From Pseudomonadota bacterium (GTDB lineage: Bacteria > Pseudomonadota > Alphaproteobacteria > Rhizobiales > Hyphomicrobiaceae), in contig JAEYYQ010000197.1 in the NCBI GenBank assembly GCA_023428365.1, positions 1-19,498 on the forward strand: a stretch of DNA of 19,498 nucleotides, given 5' to 3'. Every line of letters starts with the position of its first letter. Position 1 is the stretch's first letter. Below the pieces are notes generated by a model that did no database searches, had not been told where the DNA came from, and worked only from the letters and a program-made list of their open reading frames with translations. Of the stretch, positions 7,273 through 14,361 are shown piece by piece. A program made the position numbers and the translations under genes.

Positions 7273-9018
7273 TTAGGCTGTCAGCAGTCCGAACTGGGCC
7301 CGGTGGAGGCGCGCATAAACGCTGTCACGCGCCATCAGAGCACCATGGCTCCCTTCCTCGATAATTCCACCATCATCGATGACGACGATCCGGTCTGCGT
7401 GCTGAATGGTGGCAAGCCGATGGGCGATGATCAGAGTGGTTCTTCCGGCGGAGAGTGCCTGCAACGCCTGCTGGATCGCGAGCTCGGTTGCGCTATCCAG
7501 AGCCGATGTTGCCTCGTCCAGGATAAGGATCGGAGGATTCTTCAGGAAAATGCGCGCAATGGCGACGCGCTGTTTCTGACCGCCCGAAAGCTTGATCCCT
7601 CTTTCGCCGACGACCGTGTCGAGGCCGTCCGGGAGCTGCGCTATAAAAGTGTCGAGACTGGCGCGCTGCACAGCTCCGACAAGCTCGGCCTCGGAAGCCT
7701 CCAAATTCCCATAAGCGATATTCTCTCGGATTGATCCACCAAACAGGAAGACATCCTGTTGAACGATGCCGATTTGAGATCTGAGGGAAGCCTGCGTCAT
7801 GTCGCGAATATCAATGCCGTCGATCGAGATCGCACCACTGTCGATCTCGTAGAAGCGTGGCACCAGCGAGCAGATCGTCGTCTTACCCGCGCCAGACGGG
7901 CCGACAAGGGCCACGGTCTCCCCGCTGCCGATAGAGAGATTCAAACGAGAGAGAATCTTGCGATGATCTGAGTAGCTGAAATCAACGTTCCCGAAGACGA
8001 TGTCGCCGTTCAGGCGTTGAACGGTGATGGCATCCGGCTTGTCGGCGATATCCGGCGCCGTATCCAAAAGACGCGCGTAGCGCCTGAATCCGGCGACGCC
8101 CTTCGGATAACTTTCGAGCACCGACGTGATCTTGTCGATCGGGCGCAGGAATGCGTCGATGAGAAGAATGAAACTGATCAGGCCGCCGTAGGTGAGTTCA
8201 CCGACCATAACGAACCACGCGCCGGTCACCATCACGATCAACTGCACCAGTCTCGTACTGAGATAGGTCAGTGTCGTGCTGGCCGTCATATACGCGTAGG
8301 CATTGAGCTTGGTCGTCTTGTAGCTTTCATTGTCGCGCGCGAAGAGGCGGCGTTCGTGCTCTTCGTTCGTAAAAGACTTCACAACGCGGATGCCGCCAAC
8401 GCTTTCCCCGATGCGGTTGTTGAAATTTCCGACCTGCCTAAAGAGCCGCTCCCAATTCTGCGTCATCCGCGAACCATAACGCGCGACCAACCATGTCATG
8501 ACCGGCACGACAATGGCGCTGATCAGAGCCAGTTTCCATTGCACCCAGAACATCAGGGCAAAGGCGCCGACGAATGTCATGACCGCGATAAACACGTCCT
8601 CCGGGCCGTGGTGGGCGATCTCGCCGACCTCCTCGAGATCCTTGGTGACGTGCGTGATCAGATGGCCGGTCTGCGTGTTGTCGAAAAAGCGGAATGACAG
8701 CTTCTGCAGGTGATCGAAGGCCTTGGCGCGCATGTCGGTCTCGATACTGATACCGAGCGCGTGCCCCCAATAAATGACGACCGCCATCAGCGCCGTATTG
8801 GCGATATAGACTCCAAGCAAGGCTGCCGCGCAGACCAGGATCAGTCCCCAATTCTGCCCCGGCAGAAGATCGTCGATGAAATACTTCACCGCCAGAGGAA
8901 AACCCAGCTGCAGCAGTCCGGCGGTGACTGCACATCCGAAGTCCAAGATGAACAGATGCTTGTAGGGCCGGTAATAAGAGAAGAACCGACGCAGCAAAGA
9001 GGAGGTATCAGTCAACAT
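7273..9018 (-). CDS. Exporter-type ABC transporter (fused membrane domain and ATPase)
   Basis: This is a half-size type IV (MsbA/ABCB-like) ABC transporter of 581 aa that would act as a dimer in the inner membrane. Membrane helices occupy about residues 20-310, including the FFDNTQTGHLITHVTKDL cytoplasmic loop. The ATPase domain follows from about 338: Walker A GPSGAGKTT at 373-381, Q-loop VQQDVFLF at about 419-426, signature LSGGQ at 477-481, Walker B ILILDEATSALD at 497-508, and the switch His in IIAHR at 531-535. All catalytic residues are present. Substrate is not readable from sequence. In this context it could export a siderophore or its breakdown product, or import one as YbtPQ and IrtAB do despite an exporter fold. 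The ATG at 9016-9018 has only a weak GAG ribosome site. It diverges from importer 2. Confidence 0.93.
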   Translation of the reverse strand: MLTDTSSLLRRFFSYYRPYKHLFILDFGCAVTAGLLQLGFPLAVKYFIDDLLPGQNWGLILVCAAALLGVYIANTALMAVVIYWGHALGISIETDMRAKAFDHLQKLSFRFFDNTQTGHLITHVTKDLEEVGEIAHHGPEDVFIAVMTFVGAFALMFWVQWKLALISAIVVPVMTWLVARYGSRMTQNWERLFRQVGNFNNRIGESVGGIRVVKSFTNEEHERRLFARDNESYKTTKLNAYAYMTASTTLTYLSTRLVQLIVMVTGAWFVMVGELTYGGLISFILLIDAFLRPIDKITSVLESYPKGVAGFRRYARLLDTAPDIADKPDAITVQRLNGDIVFGNVDFSYSDHRKILSRLNLSIGSGETVALVGPSGAGKTTICSLVPRFYEIDSGAISIDGIDIRDMTQASLRSQIGIVQQDVFLFGGSIRENIAYGNLEASEAELVGAVQRASLDTFIAQLPDGLDTVVGERGIKLSGGQKQRVAIARIFLKNPPILILDEATSALDSATELAIQQALQALSAGRTTLIIAHRLATIQHADRIVVIDDGGIIEEGSHGALMARDSVYARLHRAQFGLLTA

Positions 9019-9066
9019 ACGAGCTCGAATGAGGGATCACGAGTCTGATTTCCTCCTCGGTTAAAC

Positions 9067-9092
9067 TTGACTAAATTCATCATGTTTATAAT
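9067..9092 (+). promoter_or_regulatory. Candidate promoter of importer 2 operon
   Basis: A perfect TATAAT -10 lies at 9087-9092. TTGACT at 9067-9072 is the best -35 but is only 14 bp away, shorter than ideal; a register one or two bases upstream gives 15-16 bp. The TGA-N9-TCA site overlaps the -35 and spacer, consistent with repression. The resulting leader would be about 150 nt. Confidence 0.4.
9068..9082. promoter_or_regulatory. RirA-type iron-responsive operator candidate 3 (TGA-N9-TCA)
   Basis: TGA at 9068-9070 and TCA at 9080-9082 are separated by exactly nine bases. The site sits in the divergent region between the ABC exporter and the importer 2 binding protein, just upstream of a perfect TATAAT. 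A repressor here could silence both directions. Confidence 0.55.
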
Positions 9093-9246
9093 GTCAGAGC
9101 AACCGGTCCGAGTGTGTCATCTGAAGTGATGTTCGCGGGCGGTATCCGATCATGAAGCCTCAAGCCAGACATCACAAAGTAGCGGACGAGTTGCGGCGCG
9201 ACGAACTTCTGCCGCTGCATTACAAGCAAAGCAAGGAATATTGTAC

Positions 9247-10203
9247 GTGACGAAATGCGGCGTGCAGCGGAAGTGGAAGGCAAAATCCAGAGAATTGGCG
9301 CTGCTGTCCGCCTGCCTTCTCGCGATTACTATCATCGCTTCAGGAGCGGCCTGGGCAAAGCCCATTGTTGTGAAGCACTCGCAAGGGGAAGTCACGCTGC
9401 CGGACACGCCGAAGCGTATCGTCGTTCTCGACTTCTCGTCGCTGGAGATGCTTGACGCGATCGATGTGGATGTAACAGGTGTCGTTGGTACACTGATGCC
9501 GGCGCATCTCGCAAAGTACAAGGCTGATCAGTACATCAAGAGCGGGTCACTGTTTGAGCCGGACTATGAGGCTATCAACGCCGCGCGTCCCGACCTCATC
9601 ATTGTCTCCGCGCGCTCATCTCCCAAGCTCAAGGAGCTATCGAAGATTGCGCCAACGATAGACCTCTCAACCGATGAGACAGAATACGTCGGTAGCGTCA
9701 TCCGCAATGCGCAAACCTTGGGGAAGATATTCGGCAGGGAATCTGTCGTTGAGGCGATGGTGTCGAAGCTCCGGGAATCGATCACAGCCATTCGTGCAAC
9801 GACGGCCAATGCTGGGCGCGGCCTCATCATACTCACCACCGGCGGGAAATTGAGCGCTTATGGACCGATGTCGCGCTTTGGTGCGATCCATCGAGACTTT
9901 GGCGTTCCCGCAGCGGTCGACTCTTTCGACACCGCAGTCCATGGCCAAAATATCTCATTCGAGTTCATCATGAAGACCAACCCGGATTGGCTGTTTGTCC
10001 TGGATCGGGATGTCGCGATCGGAGCGCGCGGACAGCCAGCAGCACAACTGCTGAACAATCCACTCGTCGCCCGTACGACGGCTTGGCAAAAACACCGCGT
10101 CGTCTATCTCGATCCGGCACGTTGGTACCTGGTTGCGGGTGGTCTACCCTCCCTACAAGCGAACATCGACCAGATCGCCGCCGCCTATTCGGCAGCCAAG
10201 TAG
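9247..10203 (+). CDS. Periplasmic catecholate-siderophore binding protein (CeuE/YclQ/FatB type, importer 2)
   Basis: This is the substrate-binding protein of importer 2, 318 aa. The signal peptide ends at about residue 38 (GAAWA before KPIVV), with a long basic N-region. The mature protein shows PKRIVVLDFSSLEMLDAI, EPDYEAINAARPDLIIVSAR, LSAYGPMSRFGAIHRDFG, HGQNISFEFI and the C-terminal WYLVAGG, which are the CeuE/YclQ/FatB pattern. His232 (in HGQ) and Tyr294 (in WYL) sit where Campylobacter CeuE has its iron-coordinating His and Tyr for bis-catechol ligands. The start is a judgement: AAGGA at 9233-9237 is nine bases before GTG 9247 and only three before TTG 9241, so GTG is preferred. It is followed six bases later by the first permease gene. 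Confidence 0.92.
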   Translation: MTKCGVQRKWKAKSRELALLSACLLAITIIASGAAWAKPIVVKHSQGEVTLPDTPKRIVVLDFSSLEMLDAIDVDVTGVVGTLMPAHLAKYKADQYIKSGSLFEPDYEAINAARPDLIIVSARSSPKLKELSKIAPTIDLSTDETEYVGSVIRNAQTLGKIFGRESVVEAMVSKLRESITAIRATTANAGRGLIILTTGGKLSAYGPMSRFGAIHRDFGVPAAVDSFDTAVHGQNISFEFIMKTNPDWLFVLDRDVAIGARGQPAAQLLNNPLVARTTAWQKHRVVYLDPARWYLVAGGLPSLQANIDQIAAAYSAAK

Positions 10204-10209
10204 GCATCC

Positions 10210-11166
10210 ATGCTGGCGGTCGCGGCTGTTGCCGTTCTTGCTCTCGCGATTGTAAGCCTTTTCGTCGGGGCGAGTGACATTTCCCTGTCGGGAATATTAG
10301 CGTCCGGCTGGGACGACGGCCCGCTTCAAGTGCTGTTGGTGAGCCGTTTGCCACGCACATTGGCTTTGATCCTCGCCGGCACGGCGATGGCCGTGGCAGG
10401 AACCCTCATGCAAATGTTGGCGCGCAATCGTTTCGCCGAGCCTTCGACAGTGGGAACCGCCGAAGCGGCCAATCTTGGCTTTCTTCTGGTTCTTCTTGTC
10501 GTCCCTGATGCCTCGATTCCAGTGAGACTCGCCGTCGCTTCCGGTGTCGCGCTTCTCGGAACTATGATCTTCCTGCGGATCCTGAACCGCATCCCTCTGC
10601 AATCAACCTTACTGGTGCCGATCATCGGGATCATGCTTGGAGGCGTCATCAATGCTGTGGCGACTTTCATCGCCTATCGCTTCGACCTGATGCAGTCACT
10701 GGCCACCTGGAGCACGGGCGATTTCTCCATGATCCTGATCGGACGTTACGAGGCTCTCTGGATCGGCCTTGCTCTGACGCTGATTGCCTATCGCCTCGCG
10801 GATTGGTTCACGGTCGCCGGCATGGGTCGTGATTTTTCGATCAATCTTGGCCTCAACTATCGGTTTGTCGTCTTCTTTGGGCTGGCCATCGTCTCTGTCA
10901 TCACAGCAGTCGTTGTCGGAAGCGTGGGCATGATCCCGTTTCTCGGCCTCGTTGTTCCCAACCTCGTCAGCCTGGCGTTGGGCGACAACATGCGACGGGC
11001 TGTACCATGGGTGGCGGTTCTTGGTGCCGGCATCGTGCTCGCTTGCGATATTGCAGGCAGGCTCATCATCTACCCCTATGAAATTCCGATCGGCACGCTG
11101 CTGGGTGTGCTCGGCAGTAGCCTCTTTCTCTTCCTCCTGCTGCGCAAACATGCCCGCCTCGCTTGA
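10210..11166 (+). CDS. FatD/YclN/CeuB-type siderophore permease (importer 2)
   Basis: This is the first inner-membrane permease of importer 2, 318 aa. It has RLPR at residues 46-49 and NRFAEPSTVGTAEAANLG at 73-90, where canonical FecCD has NPLAxPxxLG. The AEPSTVGT form is characteristic of the FatD/YclN/CeuB branch that takes up catecholate siderophores. GMIPFLGLVVPNLV lies in the C-terminal ATPase-contact region. The protein starts directly in its first membrane helix. The ATG at 10210 is seven bases after an AGG overlapping the upstream stop. The gene overlaps the next permease by 17 nt, indicating coupled translation. Confidence 0.93.
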   Translation: MLAVAAVAVLALAIVSLFVGASDISLSGILASGWDDGPLQVLLVSRLPRTLALILAGTAMAVAGTLMQMLARNRFAEPSTVGTAEAANLGFLLVLLVVPDASIPVRLAVASGVALLGTMIFLRILNRIPLQSTLLVPIIGIMLGGVINAVATFIAYRFDLMQSLATWSTGDFSMILIGRYEALWIGLALTLIAYRLADWFTVAGMGRDFSINLGLNYRFVVFFGLAIVSVITAVVVGSVGMIPFLGLVVPNLVSLALGDNMRRAVPWVAVLGAGIVLACDIAGRLIIYPYEIPIGTLLGVLGSSLFLFLLLRKHARLA

Positions 11167-12124
11167 TCAGAACCCAAATCGTCCGGTGCACATCATCGGC
11201 TGCCTCACTGTCGTGGTGTTGGTGGCGGCTGTCGCATTCATGACCCTTGGGGCCAAAGGGAACTGGGATTTCGTTTTGCCATTTCGCGGCGCAAAGCTGG
11301 CCGTTCTGATGCTCGTGGCCTATGCGATCGCCGTCTCCACCGTCCTGTTTCAGACCGTGACGGCCAACCGCATTCTGACCCCTGCCCTGATGGGCCTCGA
11401 CGCCCTTTACCAGCTCATTCAGACAGGCTTGGTGTTCATGCTGGGTGCTGTTGGCGCGGCGATACTTGATCCGCAGTTCATGTTTCTTGCGCAGTGCGCC
11501 GTGATGACCGGCTTTGCCTGTGTGCTTTATCGCTCGCTTTTTTCGGGGCGATTGCAAAGCCTGCATCTCCTGATGCTCGTCGGATTGGTGATCGGCGTTC
11601 TGTTCCGCAGTCTGTCCCACCTCATGCAGCGCATCATGGCGCCGAACGATTTTATGGTGCTCCAGGACAGGCTGTTTGCGAACTTCAATACTGTCAATTC
11701 AGATGTTTTGATGATCTCGGCTGCATCCGTGCTGGTCGTCACGTTGGCTGGCGTGCATAGGCTCGCAGTCTTCGATGTTCTTGCTCTCGGGCGAGAAATC
11801 GCCATCTCACTCGGCGTCGACTATCGGCGAACCGTTACGCAAATTCTAATTCTCATTTCAGTGTTAGTGTCGGTGGCTACAGCTCTGGTTGGTCCGGTTA
11901 CATTCTTTGGACTATTAGTCGCAAGCCTCGCTTATCAGATCGCGGGATCCTCCAAGCACCGGCATGTTCTTCCCATCGCCGTCCTGCTGGCGATGGCGAC
12001 TCTCATCATCGGACAAATGGTTTTAGAGCGCGTCTTTGCATTCGACACCGCGTTGAGCATCATCATCGAATTTGCGGGCGGTCTCGCCTTCATCTTCCTG
12101 GTCTTGCGCCGAGGCACCCGATGA
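11150..12124 (+). CDS. FatC/YclO/CeuC-type siderophore permease (importer 2)
   Basis: This is the second inner-membrane permease of importer 2, 324 aa. The segment NRILTPALMGLDALYQL begins at about residue 73 and is diagnostic of the FatC/YclO/CeuC branch, which forms a heterodimer with the FatD-type partner. VGPVTFFGLLVASLAYQI lies near the C-terminus. The open frame runs further upstream (to 10952), but that stretch lies inside the preceding permease gene. The ATG at 11150-11152 gives MPASLDQ followed by a first membrane helix, and was chosen for length and topology. The stop overlaps the ATPase start as ATGA. Confidence 0.92.
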   Translation: MPASLDQNPNRPVHIIGCLTVVVLVAAVAFMTLGAKGNWDFVLPFRGAKLAVLMLVAYAIAVSTVLFQTVTANRILTPALMGLDALYQLIQTGLVFMLGAVGAAILDPQFMFLAQCAVMTGFACVLYRSLFSGRLQSLHLLMLVGLVIGVLFRSLSHLMQRIMAPNDFMVLQDRLFANFNTVNSDVLMISAASVLVVTLAGVHRLAVFDVLALGREIAISLGVDYRRTVTQILILISVLVSVATALVGPVTFFGLLVASLAYQIAGSSKHRHVLPIAVLLAMATLIIGQMVLERVFAFDTALSIIIEFAGGLAFIFLVLRRGTR

Positions 12125-12879
12125 TTGTGACGACAGACCTGACAAAAACCTATGGCGACGCTGTTATTGTGAACGGCGTATCGTTGACTGTGCCGCGCGG
12201 TGGCGTCACGTCGATCATTGGATCAAACGGGGCAGGAAAATCGACGCTTCTGGCACTGATGAGCCGTCTCTTGGAGCCAACATCCGGCTCGGTCATGGTC
12301 GATGGGCTTGATGTCTCCAGCACCCGGGGAGATCTGTTGGCGCAACGGTTGTCGATTCTCAGGCAGGACAATCACATCGCGACGCGCCTCACCATTCGCG
12401 ACCTGGTCGCGTTCGGCCGTTATCCCTATTCAAAAGGGCGACTTACCGAGGAAGATCACGCGTTCATCGACAAATCCATCGGCTATCTCAGCCTGGGCGA
12501 TCTTGCGGATCGGTTCATCGATGAAATTTCCGGCGGGCAGCGGCAGCGCGCTTTCGTTGCGATGGTTCTGTGCCAGAACACCGATTACGTTCTGCTCGAT
12601 GAGCCCTTGAACAATCTCGACATGAAACATGCCGTCGTGATGATGAAGCTCGTCCGTCGCATCGCTGATGAATTTCGCAAGACGTTCGTTCTCGTCCTGC
12701 ACGATATAAATTTCGCTTCGATTTATTCTGACAACATCATAGCCATGCGTGATGGCGTGGTCGTTCATCAGGGCAGCCCGAACGAGATTGTTCGCAGCGA
12801 TGTGTTGCGTGACATCTTCGACATCGATATCGCGATCCACGATGTCGCGGGCCATCGTCTTGGACTGTATTACCTATAA
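12121..12879 (+). CDS. Siderophore ABC transporter ATP-binding protein (YclP/CeuD/FatE type, importer 2)
   Basis: This is the ATPase of importer 2, 252 aa, full length. Walker A GSNGAGKST is at residues 34-42, the Q-loop at RQDNHI (81-86), signature ISGGQRQR at 136-143, Walker B YVLLDEP at 156-162, and the switch His in LHD at 193-195. LLDEPLNNLDMKH is typical of the CeuD/YclP branch and supports a catecholate-siderophore importer together with the two permeases. The ATG overlaps the upstream stop (ATGA). The last six bases overlap the end of the convergent DUF2218 gene, leaving no room for an intergenic terminator. Confidence 0.94.
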   Translation: MIVTTDLTKTYGDAVIVNGVSLTVPRGGVTSIIGSNGAGKSTLLALMSRLLEPTSGSVMVDGLDVSSTRGDLLAQRLSILRQDNHIATRLTIRDLVAFGRYPYSKGRLTEEDHAFIDKSIGYLSLGDLADRFIDEISGGQRQRAFVAMVLCQNTDYVLLDEPLNNLDMKHAVVMMKLVRRIADEFRKTFVLVLHDINFASIYSDNIIAMRDGVVVHQGSPNEIVRSDVLRDIFDIDIAIHDVAGHRLGLYYL

Positions 12880-13167
12880 ATCGACACGTTGCGCCCATTC
12901 GACAGCAAGCTGCTCTCGCCAACCGAACCGGATGATGTGATCAGCAACGATAACCTTCACGCGTTCAAGGTCCGCAGCGGTCTCCGCTTCGCACGTCACG
13001 GTCAGCTCATTCTCTGTTGCGGCCAGCACGCACAGACCTGGCTGGAAATCGATCCGACCTCGATTGCCGGTGAATTCGGCGGGTGTCTTGTGCGCGAAAT
13101 GCTTGCAGAGCTGAGCGAGAAACTGGCTGGCTTTGGCAGAGCGGATTCGTGCGTTTGCCGCGTGCAT
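12874..13167 (-). CDS. Standalone DUF2218 protein
   Basis: This is a small, probably cytoplasmic protein of 97 aa with no signal peptide or membrane segment. The pattern ARIRSAKASQFLAQLCKHFAHKTPAEF, a central GRIDF strand and a C-terminal strand-helix (LTVTCEAETAADLERVKVIVADHI) fit DUF2218, a family found next to or fused to siderophore-interacting proteins. The molecular role is not established. Conspicuous residues are the CKHFAHK cluster at 21-27. The ATG at 13165-13167 follows GGAAG with suitable spacing; the longer open frame to 13239 adds residues that do not look like the family. Its terminal six bases overlap the ATPase gene of importer 2 tail to tail, and it diverges from the RpiR regulator. 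Confidence 0.8.
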   Translation of the reverse strand: MHAANARIRSAKASQFLAQLCKHFAHKTPAEFTGNRGRIDFQPGLCVLAATENELTVTCEAETAADLERVKVIVADHIIRFGWREQLAVEWAQRVDL

Positions 13168-13229
13168 TTCACTTCCAAAGTATTGGGGCCGGCAACGGAA
13201 GGCCCCGCCCGGATTTGCCTTGCGCACCG

Positions 13230-13274
13230 AATGTAGCATTCACTACATTCTAATTCCAGAATGTAGTAGTGAAC
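13230..13274. promoter_or_regulatory. Candidate RpiR operator with three half-sites
   Basis: ACTACATTCT at 13242-13251 pairs perfectly with AGAATGTAGT at 13258-13267 across six bases. A further AATGTAG at 13230-13236 pairs with CTACATT at 13243-13249, also with a six-base spacer, giving three alternating half-sites. The array is 15-59 nt upstream of the RpiR ATG and also upstream of the divergent DUF2218 gene. A near copy of 13260-13274 lies in front of the downstream TonB receptor (14210-14224), supporting an operator role. Confidence 0.55.
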
Positions 13275-13288
13275 TTTTAGAGCCTGAC

Positions 13289-14152
13289 ATGCCCGCCAAC
13301 GGGACAACCGACAAGCTGAGGGACAGAATTCGCAAGCGCGGGGGGCGGCTATCGCCATCCCTGGCGCGAGTCGTCATGTTCATCGACGCAAACAGGCATG
13401 AAGCCATGACAAAGTCGGCGCTCGAACTCGCCGATGCGATCGGCACATCCGACGCCACGGTGATCCGTGCTGTTCAGGCAATTGGCTTCAATGGGCTGCG
13501 CGAATTGAGACAGGTTCTGGCGGCAGCATCCGGGTCGGGAAAAACACCGGTCGACACCATCACGCGGACGTTCGCATCGATTAGAGAGCACTCCGCGACC
13601 GCGGTAGATCAGGTGTTTTCTGACCATCGTGAGGCCTTCGCGGCGCTCGAGACGCCGGAGACGCGGGCAAGCATTGTAGCCGCTATCGAGCAGCTCGCTT
13701 CAGCCCAAAGAGTTGGCGTCTTTGGAATCGGCGCAACCGCATTTCTCGCCCGTTATCTGGCTTTGTCCCTCAACCGGGTCGGGCGGCCGACAACGGTATT
13801 TGACGGATATACGGCCCCGTTGCCCGAGCAGCTTCTCGAAATGCGCACCATCAACGCGCTCATTATGATGGCTTACGGCTTGCCTTACCGGGAAGCCATG
13901 TCCACGATCTCCGAGGCACGGCGCCAGAAAGTGCCGATCATCCTGATTACAGACTCGAAGGATACCGCAAGCGCACGTCATGCAGCAGTTGTCGTTCCGG
14001 TCGAGTGCGGTCATGCCGGACGCATCAACATCCACGGCGCAACGTTGGTTTGCCTGGAGGCGATCATTTTCGCGCTCGTCGCAGAAGATCCGTCACGAAC
14101 GATCTCCACGCTCGAGAGACTAAGCGCACTCCGCAACTCCATCTACAAATGA
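13289..14152 (+). CDS. RpiR-family transcriptional regulator (HTH_6 + SIS domain)
   Basis: This is a cytoplasmic DNA-binding regulator of 287 aa, normal for the family. The N-terminal HTH_6 domain spans about residues 8-85, with ALELADAIGTSDATVIRAVQ as the helix-turn-helix and GFNGLRELRQVL after it. The SIS domain spans about 128-260 (VGVFGIGATAFLARYLAL, then IILITDSKDT); in characterised members SIS binds phosphosugars. Position in an iron-uptake locus is unusual and its effector is unknown. The ATG at 13289-13291 was chosen because the upstream in-frame extension crosses the palindromic operator and codes for nothing family-like. The ribosome site is weak (AGAG). The next gene is a TonB receptor 209 nt downstream, the likely target together with the regulator itself. 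Confidence 0.9.
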   Translation: MPANGTTDKLRDRIRKRGGRLSPSLARVVMFIDANRHEAMTKSALELADAIGTSDATVIRAVQAIGFNGLRELRQVLAAASGSGKTPVDTITRTFASIREHSATAVDQVFSDHREAFAALETPETRASIVAAIEQLASAQRVGVFGIGATAFLARYLALSLNRVGRPTTVFDGYTAPLPEQLLEMRTINALIMMAYGLPYREAMSTISEARRQKVPIILITDSKDTASARHAAVVVPVECGHAGRINIHGATLVCLEAIIFALVAEDPSRTISTLERLSALRNSIYK

Positions 14153-14206
14153 CGGAGTGTGCCTATTTTGCACCGTGGGCCGCATTTATCGAGCGGTCCC
14201 GATCGA

Positions 14207-14231
14207 TTTGTTTACTACTACAATAAACAAA
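14207..14231. promoter_or_regulatory. Inverted repeat in receptor promoter overlapping the candidate RpiR site
   Basis: TTTGTTTA at 14207-14214 and TAAACAAA at 14224-14231 form a perfect 8-bp inverted repeat around nine bases. GTTTACTACTACAAT at 14210-14224 matches the reverse complement of 13260-13274 (GTTCACTACTACATT) at 13 of 15 positions. It is about 130 nt upstream of the receptor start. It may be an operator for the RpiR regulator encoded just upstream. Confidence 0.5.
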
Positions 14232-14361
14232 ACAAGTTTGGCGGCACGATCAGCCAGCCAGTGTCGCAGCGTCTGTCGCGCCAAGAGTAGCCAGCCAGCG
14301 TTCGAAGATGAGGCACGTTTCATGGTGGCTTCATCGCGATGTTGGATTGGGAGATATGGCC

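Noticed and set aside
9241..9246. TTG at 9241 as start of the importer 2 binding protein
   Set aside because: It is only three bases from AAGGA. GTG at 9247 has normal spacing, although either would keep the signal peptide.
13185..13206. GGGGCC-N10-GGCCCC inverted repeat upstream of the DUF2218 gene
   Set aside because: It is only six base pairs in GC-rich DNA and has no related copy elsewhere in the window, so it was not called as an operator or attenuator.
14292..14338. TGA...TCA near the receptor B start as another iron operator
   Set aside because: The TGA in GATGAGGCACG is followed by TCA after eight bases, not nine, so it does not fit the motif, and no other TGA-N9-TCA was found in that promoter.
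14308..14361. Earlier in-frame ATG codons (14308, 14356) for receptor B
   Set aside because: ATG 14308 has no ribosome site and adds a Trp/His-rich stretch before the signal peptide; ATG 14356 is two bases from GGGAG. ATG 14362 has eight-base spacing.
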